In this document: one piece after another, positions 1 through 5,160 of the stretch | How the letters are laid out: every line of letters begins with the position of its first letter | How positions within the stretch are numbered: position 1 is the first letter of the stretch | Source: GH45 sp965370965 | GTDB lineage: Bacteria > Bacteroidota > Bacteroidia > Bacteroidales > SZUA-534 | Assembly: GCA_965370965.1 (NCBI GenBank) | Contig: CBDUWQ010000203.1 | Coordinates: 1 to 7,136, forward strand | Reading direction: 5' to 3' | DNA length: 7,136 nucleotides | Notes under the pieces: generated by a model | What the model was told of the DNA's origin: nothing | Seen by the model: only the letters and a program-made list of their open reading frames with translations | The model's database searches: none | Translations under genes and position numbers: made by a program

Positions 1-1274
1 TTACGTTTGTGCACTTCTTCATTAATGGTAATGCCGTCAATACATTGTTCACGTAATGTTTTCATTCCATTGGTCATTATTTTCTGTGATTCAAAAATTG
101 CTAAACCAACAACAGGCTCGTAAGCATTTAGCTGCAAATCGCCGTCAGATGCTGCAATATTTACAGTTACATCGTTACCAATTACACGGTAACTAATTAA
201 TGCCATTAACTCAGGTATTACAGGGTTAACTTTACCAGGCATAATTGAAGAACCAGGTTGACGAGGAGGTAAATTAATTTCAAAAAGACCGTTTCGAGGC
301 CCTGATGAAAGGGTTATTAAATCGTTTGATATTTTTGACAATGTTGTTGCCATTGTTTTTAATGCAGAAGAGTATACAACAAAACCATGTAAGCTTGAGG
401 TTGCTGCTATCATATCATCGGCATTTGAAATATCGTAACCGGTAATATCACGTAAGTGTTTAACCACATACACATCGTAACCTTTTGGTGTATTTATTCC
501 TGTGCCAATAGCTGTTGCTCCCATATTCATTATCAAAATAGCCTTTTCGGCATGTTCAATGTTTGCAAGCTCCCACTCAAGCATCGATGCATATGAATGA
601 AACTCTTGTCCTACTGTCATAGGTACGGCATCTTGAAATTCAGTACGTCCCATTTTAACAACTTCAAGATACTTATTACCCAATACCCTAAATGATTTAG
701 CAAGCATTTTTAACTGAGTTTTAACTCTATCATTTTGCATTAACATTGCAAGCTTTAAAGCTGTTGGGTATGTATCGTTAGTTGATTGCGACATGTTTAT
801 TTGATCGGTGGGAGCAATCTTTTTATAATCTCCTTTTTTATACCCGGCCTTTTCTAATGCTAAGTTTGCAATTATCTCGTTGGCTGCCATATTAGTAGAT
901 GTTCCGGCACCACCTTGATAAAGGTCAATTTGAAACTGATCAAGATACTTACCATCGATTAAATCTTGACAAGCAGGTTCAATAAGTTTTAGCATATCAG
1001 CAGGCATTTTACCAGCATCGGTATTTGCACGTGCAGCAGCTAATTTAACCATACCCCAAGCTTTTAAAAAGTCTGGGTAATCATTTGTGTATTGTCCTGA
1101 AATTTGGAAGTTTGCCATACCACGAGCAGCTTGTGCTCCATAGTATGCATCAGCAGGGACTTTAATTTCTCCTAGAAGATCAACTTCTGTACGATACTCT
1201 TGACCAGTTACTGCTACATTTAAACAAATTAACAAAGCACTAGTCATCAAAGCAAATAAAAATATTTTTTTCAT
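1..1274 (-). CDS. aspA: Aspartate ammonia-lyase (aspartase) with N-terminal signal peptide, C-terminus cut by window edge
   Basis: Predicted to deaminate L-aspartate reversibly to fumarate and ammonia; member of the aspartase/fumarase superfamily. I translated 424 codons from the ATG at 1274 to the window edge with no stop; about 50-75 residues of the usual C-terminus are missing. Residues 1-24 form a signal peptide: MKK, a hydrophobic stretch, then V-T-G before Q25. After it the protein aligns to aspartases throughout. The catalytic SS-loop GSSIMPGKVNP is at 341-351 (S342, K348), T125-S126 lies in a GGAGTS motif, and S164-T165 lies in QSTND. Each equals Bacillus AspB numbering plus 24. V-N-P-V-I-P-E after the loop, and GATAIGTGINTPKGY, favour aspartase over fumarase. 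Two oddities: E212 sits where AspB has His188 (Gln in E. coli AspA), and A130 replaces the usual Asn in TSxNMN. No Shine-Dalgarno sequence is visible. Periplasmic location is inferred from the signal peptide alone. Confidence 0.93.
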   Translation of the reverse strand, partial: MKKIFLFALMTSALLICLNVAVTGQEYRTEVDLLGEIKVPADAYYGAQAARGMANFQISGQYTNDYPDFLKAWGMVKLAAARANTDAGKMPADMLKLIEPACQDLIDGKYLDQFQIDLYQGGAGTSTNMAANEIIANLALEKAGYKKGDYKKIAPTDQINMSQSTNDTYPTALKLAMLMQNDRVKTQLKMLAKSFRVLGNKYLEVVKMGRTEFQDAVPMTVGQEFHSYASMLEWELANIEHAEKAILIMNMGATAIGTGINTPKGYDVYVVKHLRDITGYDISNADDMIAATSSLHGFVVYSSALKTMATTLSKISNDLITLSSGPRNGLFEINLPPRQPGSSIMPGKVNPVIPELMALISYRVIGNDVTVNIAASDGDLQLNAYEPVVGLAIFESQKIMTNGMKTLREQCIDGITINEEVHKR

Positions 1275-1299
1275 GTGTTTATTTATTAATTAATAAGGT

Positions 1300-1329
1300 G
1301 TATAACAAATTATTTAATATATTGTTCAA
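1300..1329 (-). promoter_or_regulatory. Tentative promoter for aspA
   Basis: On the minus strand TTGAAC (1329-1324) is followed after 18 bases by TTATAC (1305-1300), about 25 bases ahead of the aspA ATG. This resembles a sigma-70 -35/-10 pair with a slightly long spacer. It is not a clean match to the Bacteroidota -7 consensus TAnnTTTG, although a one-base-short variant, TAATTTG, overlaps the same area. A promoter is expected here because a likely terminator lies just upstream, but the exact elements are weak in such AT-rich DNA. Confidence 0.2.
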
Positions 1330-1385
1330 TTACGATAAATAATGATATTTTTTATGTGTATAATAGCATACTAAAAATAAGCATT

Positions 1386-1411
1386 AACTAAACTACTCGA
1401 GTAGTTTAGTT
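1386..1411 (-). terminator. Perfect 26-bp palindrome overlapping the nhaA stop codon; likely terminator
   Basis: Positions 1386-1411 are a perfect palindrome centred on CTCGAG at 1396-1401, 13 bases per half. As RNA it can fold into about an 11-bp stem with a TCGA loop. It encodes the last residues of NhaA (T-K-L-L-E) and contains its TAG stop. Reading leftward (nhaA direction), only a mixed T-rich tract follows, so the U-run is imperfect; reading rightward, TTTT follows directly. The position between nhaA and aspA fits a transcript end. A dimeric regulator site is an alternative, because the symmetry is complete with no dedicated loop. Confidence 0.5.
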
Positions 1412-2727
1412 TTATGAACTTTCTTTGTATCGGTACTTAACCATATCATACCCAAAGTAGCTGAAATTAGTGAGGCTGCCATAATACCGACTTTCGCAAT
1501 TTGTTTAAATTCTTCATCAACAAAGGCAAGGTCTGAAATAAACATCGACATAGTAAAGCCTATACCAGCAAGAAAGGCTACACCATAAATTTGTTTCCAA
1601 CTAACTCCTTCGGGAAGAGATGCTATTTTTAACCAAACTACGATATGTGACAATAATGAAATACCCAGGAATTTTCCAAGGACAAGCCCTGCGATTATAC
1701 CTAATGAAATAGGATGTAAAAGCATTTCAATAAGGCTTCCTTCAATATGGACACCAGCATTGCTTAGCGCAAAAACCGGCAGAATAAAAAAGGCAACTAT
1801 CGGATGAAGTGCATGTTCAAGTTTCTGCAAAGGTGTCTGTCCTTGTTTATTTATTTTTTCAATTTTGGTAATTATATGAACCTGTTCTTTCGTTAAAAGG
1901 GGGTTGTCATCGGTTTGTTCTTTTTCAAATTTGTTCATGTACTTTTTAAATCTTCTAACATATTCTTTTTCACTTATTTTTGTTCGTGCCGGAATGGTAA
2001 GTGCTATTAATACCCCTGCAATAGTTGCATGAACTCCTGAAAAAACAAATGCCATCCAAACACCGGCAAACCCAACAAAGGCATAAAAAATAGTTCTTCT
2101 AACACCAGCTAAATTTGCAATTATTAAAACCAATATGAAAAATCCTGCGGAAATAAGTTCGCTAAAATTAATTGCATCAGTATAAAAAATAGCAATTACC
2201 AATACCGCACCCAAATCATCAGCTATGGCAAGAGCAGTGAGAAAAATTTTCAGGTTTATGTTTACTCGACTACCTAATAAAGCAAGAAGTCCAAGGGCAA
2301 ATGCAATGTCTGTAGCCATTGGTATGCCCCAGCCATCAAGATATTCAGGATGATTAATTAATACCAAAGAATAAACAGCAGCAGGAATTAACATACCCCC
2401 TATTGCAGCAGCAATTGGCATTGATGCCTTTTTTATTGACGATAGTTCGCCACCCATTATCTCCCTTTTTATTTCAAGTCCGATAGTGAAAAAGAACAGA
2501 GCCATTAAGCCATCATTTATCCAATGATGTAAAGAACCAACCAAATTAATTTCGCCCCAAACAAAACCTACTTTTAATTCGTGCCATAAATTGTGATATG
2601 AATCATAAAATGCTGAGTTAGCCCATATTAATGCGGCAATTGTGGCAAAAATTAAGATAATTCCGCCATAGGCTTCTTCGTTTATAAAATTTGAAATTTT
2701 GAAAGTGCTTTCCTGTTTACTCTTCAT
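1393..2727 (-). CDS. nhaA: Na+/H+ antiporter NhaA
   Basis: Electrogenic sodium/proton antiporter of the inner membrane, exporting Na+ (or Li+) in exchange for protons and supporting salt and alkaline-pH tolerance. The 444 residues match NhaA end to end. NDGLMALFFFTIGLEIKRE lies at 71-89; A-T-D at 138-140 gives D140, matching E. coli D133; the A-D-D of transmembrane segment 5 gives D170-D171, matching the ion-binding D163-D164; KLEHALHP at 302-309 matches the E. coli pH-sensing E252/H253/H256; K352 matches K300. E. coli NhaA has 388 residues. Most of the difference is a roughly 45-residue charged insertion at about 250-295 in the cytoplasmic loop just before the pH-sensor motif, rich in Lys, Glu and Arg. 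The start ATG at 2727 has no Shine-Dalgarno sequence, only an A/T-rich leader. It lies 80 bp downstream of the CPA2 antiporter gene on the same strand with no convincing terminator between, so co-transcription is plausible. All transport residues are present. Confidence 0.97.
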   Translation of the reverse strand: MKSKQESTFKISNFINEEAYGGIILIFATIAALIWANSAFYDSYHNLWHELKVGFVWGEINLVGSLHHWINDGLMALFFFTIGLEIKREIMGGELSSIKKASMPIAAAIGGMLIPAAVYSLVLINHPEYLDGWGIPMATDIAFALGLLALLGSRVNINLKIFLTALAIADDLGAVLVIAIFYTDAINFSELISAGFFILVLIIANLAGVRRTIFYAFVGFAGVWMAFVFSGVHATIAGVLIALTIPARTKISEKEYVRRFKKYMNKFEKEQTDDNPLLTKEQVHIITKIEKINKQGQTPLQKLEHALHPIVAFFILPVFALSNAGVHIEGSLIEMLLHPISLGIIAGLVLGKFLGISLLSHIVVWLKIASLPEGVSWKQIYGVAFLAGIGFTMSMFISDLAFVDEEFKQIAKVGIMAASLISATLGMIWLSTDTKKVHKTKLLE

Positions 2728-2807
2728 ACGTTTAAATTTGTGCCCAACTATTTATACTATTTAATCATTCTTAGTGTGCGGCTTAATAATTATATTAGCT
2801 CCGAAAA

Positions 2808-4427
2808 TTATAGGGAGAGGCTATGGGCTGTTTCATTATTTTCTGTTTGATTAAAGGTTTGGAAAATATGTTCGGCATAACCAAGTCCTGCTTCAGCATA
2901 AAGATTAAAAACTACTTCAACTCCAGCCTGTTTTAGCTCCTCCATTTCATCACTGTACCGCGAAAGGGAAGCTATCTTTATTTTTTTGTTCATTTTTTTA
3001 AACCCATTTATTACTTGCATATGAGTTGAGTGATTTGATGTAGCCAAAATGAGTAATTGTATTCCGGAATCGGGACCAATTCTTTGCCAAAATTCAATAT
3101 CTGTAACATCGCCATGTATTACATTTATGTCGTCTGACAAATGTTTTGTTACAGTTGTCATACTAGAATCAATGCCTAAAACCATCTGTTTGTGTTTGTT
3201 TTTAAGCACATTATAAACTTCGGTGCCAGTTCGTCCCATTCCAAGTACCAATACTTTTGCACCAGCCAGCTCTATTGGTTCATCTTCGGGTAAATGTTTT
3301 TTAGATTCAAATGAAACTAGGCGTTTTTGCCAACGGGAATAAAGTGCCTGTGCATGTATGTTTAATGGTGAGGCTATAATAAAAGAGATAGATAATGCTA
3401 GTGCAAAAACCACCATCCACTCTGCTGAAATCCAGCCATTTGCTATACCTGCAGCACCAACAATCAGTCCGAATTCGCTATAATTTGCCAGGTTTAATGA
3501 ACTTAGAGTTGCTGTTCGCGCCCTAAGTTTAAAACGAGTTAATAACCAATAAAATAGCGCTACTTTAATTGGCAGAGCTATTACAAATAAAACTGAAACT
3601 CCTAAAGCCTCAAGGTTGGGTAGTCCGGAAAGACCAATTGTAAGAAAAAATCCAACCAAAAACATATCTTTAAAACTTAACATAGCATTACTAAGTTCTT
3701 TTGCTTTTGGATGTCCTGCTAATAATATCCCAAGAATTAATGCACCTAAATCAGGTTTTAAACCAACAGAACTAAAAAGCCAAGCACCACCAAAAGGAAT
3801 AAGTATTCCTAACAGTACCAAAAGTTCACCATGACCGGATTTATTAATAATAGCTGCTAAAGGCTTTAATTTTATCAGTTGAGGTAAAAATAATAAAGCA
3901 ATTAATGCTAAAGCCCAGGGAGAAGGCATTTTACCTGAAGAAAAAGTTAAGAAAATTACTGCAAAGATGTCCTGCATGATTAATATACCAATGGCTATTT
4001 TTCCATAAGTGGAAGACATTGAGCCACTCTCTTCTAATATTTTTACCGCAAATACAGTACTTGAAAAACTAAGGGCAAATGCTATTAATAAGGATGATCC
4101 CAGACTTAATCCATCAAACAAAGACAATCCTATAAAACTGATTGCAAAAATTCCCAAACCAAAAACCAATACAGCTATTAGCATGTGTAATGATGCCACT
4201 GCCCAAATCTCAGGCCGAAACAAACTCTTAATTTTAAGTTTCAGACCAATTCCAAACAATAGTAACAGCACACCAAAATCAGCTACCTTATCAAGTGTTT
4301 CACCACCTTCAATGCCCATCAAATTAAGAACAAAACCGGCAATTAAAAATCCGATTAACGGAGGTAAGCCAATTTGTTTTACTGTAAAGCCTAGTACAAA
4401 GGCAATTGCTATCCACAATGGATCCAT
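2808..4427 (-). CDS. Kef-type CPA2 cation:proton antiporter with C-terminal RCK/TrkA-N domain
   Basis: Monovalent cation/proton antiporter, probably exchanging K+ or Na+ for H+ across the inner membrane. Residues 1 to about 360 form the multi-pass exchanger domain (Na_H_Exchanger family), with the S-S-T of the crossed helix at 122-124, Q152-D153 in the MQD ion-binding segment, and N-Y-S-E-F-G at 315-320. A hydrophilic linker leads to a Rossmann/RCK domain from about 391. It has G-M-G-R-T-G at 396-401 after a beta strand and D420 at the end of the second strand, so a nucleotide such as NAD(H) or AMP probably binds there. There is no TrkA-C domain. The total of 539 residues is shorter than E. 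coli KefC (620). The acidic HALESDIE loop that helps gate KefC aligns here with K-E-L-S-N-A-M-L (243-250), and no KefF/KefG partner gene is in the window. Glutathione gating is therefore unlikely, and I do not assign kefB or kefC. The ATG at 4427 lies 17 bases after a leader hairpin. Confidence 0.93.
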   Translation of the reverse strand: MDPLWIAIAFVLGFTVKQIGLPPLIGFLIAGFVLNLMGIEGGETLDKVADFGVLLLLFGIGLKLKIKSLFRPEIWAVASLHMLIAVLVFGLGIFAISFIGLSLFDGLSLGSSLLIAFALSFSSTVFAVKILEESGSMSSTYGKIAIGILIMQDIFAVIFLTFSSGKMPSPWALALIALLFLPQLIKLKPLAAIINKSGHGELLVLLGILIPFGGAWLFSSVGLKPDLGALILGILLAGHPKAKELSNAMLSFKDMFLVGFFLTIGLSGLPNLEALGVSVLFVIALPIKVALFYWLLTRFKLRARTATLSSLNLANYSEFGLIVGAAGIANGWISAEWMVVFALALSISFIIASPLNIHAQALYSRWQKRLVSFESKKHLPEDEPIELAGAKVLVLGMGRTGTEVYNVLKNKHKQMVLGIDSSMTTVTKHLSDDINVIHGDVTDIEFWQRIGPDSGIQLLILATSNHSTHMQVINGFKKMNKKIKIASLSRYSDEMEELKQAGVEVVFNLYAEAGLGYAEHIFQTFNQTENNETAHSLSL

Positions 4428-4444
4428 AATATTTATAGTTTAAT

Positions 4445-4458
4445 CCCACACTTGTGGG
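4445..4458 (-). promoter_or_regulatory. Hairpin in the leader just upstream of the CPA2 antiporter start
   Basis: CCCAC (4445-4449) and GTGGG (4454-4458) form a GC-rich inverted repeat with a four-base loop in otherwise AT-rich DNA. Reading leftward, toward the antiporter, it ends 17 bases before the ATG at 4427, so it would sit in the messenger leader. Reading rightward, it is followed by TTTTATT like an intrinsic terminator, but no plus-strand gene precedes it. It could also mark the end of the lipoprotein transcript, although it lacks a U-tract in that direction. Confidence 0.35.
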
Positions 4459-4465
4459 TTTTATT

Positions 4466-4531
4466 CCTCGCAAATTGCTGCGAAACACAATATTTTATAC
4501 AAAATTGACACCTTGTCTGCTTGCAGCGAGG
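4466..4531. repeat. Nested short inverted repeats in the lipoprotein/antiporter gap
   Basis: TCGCA (4468-4472) pairs with TGCGA (4479-4483) around a six-base loop. In addition, CCTCGC (4466-4471) is complementary to GCGAGG at 4526-4531, so two mutually exclusive foldings of the same bases are possible. The stems are short (5-6 bp), and there is no U-tract on the minus strand. The roles of terminator, attenuator or chance cannot be separated from sequence alone. Confidence 0.25.
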
Positions 4532-4539
4532 TTATTCAT

Positions 4540-5091
4540 TTATTTGTTAATCTCTTTTATAACGTAAGCCGGACTTCGCCATGCAAATCCATGAGTACCC
4601 TGAGCACCAATCATTATAGCTTCAATATAAGGTTCATATACTTCTTCCTCAGCTCCCCACTCAACAATAAAATTAGCTCCTACACCTCCACTTATATCAA
4701 ATAGCTTAATATTAAATGAGATAGAAGCCATTTTAGAAAGTTTTAATGGTGTTTCTACATATTCTTTTAAAAAAACACCATCATTATCATAATAAGTTAC
4801 AGATTTGATAATAATTGGATGTTCTAAATCTGTATTTCTAATACTTAGCGTAACTGCAACGTTTATCATTTGATCTTTGCCTCCTGAATAAAAAGAGTGA
4901 ATTTGAGAGTAAGCAGGAACATATACCATTTGTCCTACAGAAATATCTAAATTGCCTGTAGTAGTAATTGTTTGTATATGTTGTGGCAGTTGTTTGGGCT
5001 CTTCTTTTTCCGGATTGCATGACAGCAAAAACAATACGGGGATTAACCATACTAACAACAAGTTTTTTAGTATCATAATATTTTTACTCAT
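4540..5091 (-). CDS. DUF3124-family lipoprotein
   Basis: Function unknown. The 183-residue protein starts with a lipoprotein signal: a short basic region, a hydrophobic stretch at 11-23, and L22-L23-S24 before C25, the predicted lipidated cysteine. Residues K29-E30-E31, at +4 to +6 after the cysteine, resemble the lipoprotein surface-export signal described in Bacteroidota, so outer-leaflet display is possible. The mature part from about 45 matches my recollection of the DUF3124 family: G-Q-M-V-Y-V-P near 53-59, S-I-R-N-T-D at 83-88, Y-Y-D-N-D-G at 100-105, SGGVGANFIVEW at 134-145 and I-E-A-I-M-I-G at 156-162. It is probably a single beta-rich domain. An alternative start is M6 (5076); either leaves a usable signal. 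It lies 69 bp after the beta-helix gene and 112 bp before the antiporter gene on the same strand, so it may be expressed with either. Family assignment rests on motif memory, not a search. Confidence 0.85.
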   Translation of the reverse strand: MSKNIMILKNLLLVWLIPVLFLLSCNPEKEEPKQLPQHIQTITTTGNLDISVGQMVYVPAYSQIHSFYSGGKDQMINVAVTLSIRNTDLEHPIIIKSVTYYDNDGVFLKEYVETPLKLSKMASISFNIKLFDISGGVGANFIVEWGAEEEVYEPYIEAIMIGAQGTHGFAWRSPAYVIKEINK

Positions 5092-5160
5092 AATTTAATA
5101 TATTAATAATTTATACATTATTAGGGCACGTATTCTTTGCCATTATGTATATTTATTATC

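Noticed and set aside
1221..1235. Lipobox in the aspartase signal (L-L-I-C at 14-17)
   Set aside because: The residue before Cys is Ile rather than Gly, Ala or Ser, and the hydrophobic core continues past it; V-T-G before Q25 is a better signal peptidase I site.
1..1274. Fumarase class II as the identity of the left-hand gene
   Set aside because: The sequence after the SS-loop (V-N-P-V-I-P-E) and the GATAIGTGINTPKGY stretch match aspartases, and the fumarase-type T-Q-C-E is absent.
2781..2799. Inverted repeat between the CPA2 gene and nhaA as a terminator
   Set aside because: The stem is nearly all A/T with a bulged base, and no U-tract follows on the minus strand.
3616..3834. Plus-strand open frame of 72 codons
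   Set aside because: Antisense to the middle of the CPA2 antiporter, with no homology that I recognise.
4009..4443. Plus-strand open frame of 144 codons opposite the antiporter gene
   Set aside because: It lies opposite the conserved exchanger domain; its translation is low-complexity, rich in Pro, Asn, Lys and Ser, with no recognisable domain. It is a shadow of the real gene.
4838..5050. Minus-strand open frame overlapping the lipoprotein gene
   Set aside because: Out of frame within the DUF3124 gene, whose own frame carries a lipobox and family motifs.
5104..5123. Seven-base inverted repeat TAATAAT/ATTATTA between the beta-helix and lipoprotein genes
   Set aside because: Made only of A/T pairs in a very AT-rich gap; expected by chance and too weak for a terminator.
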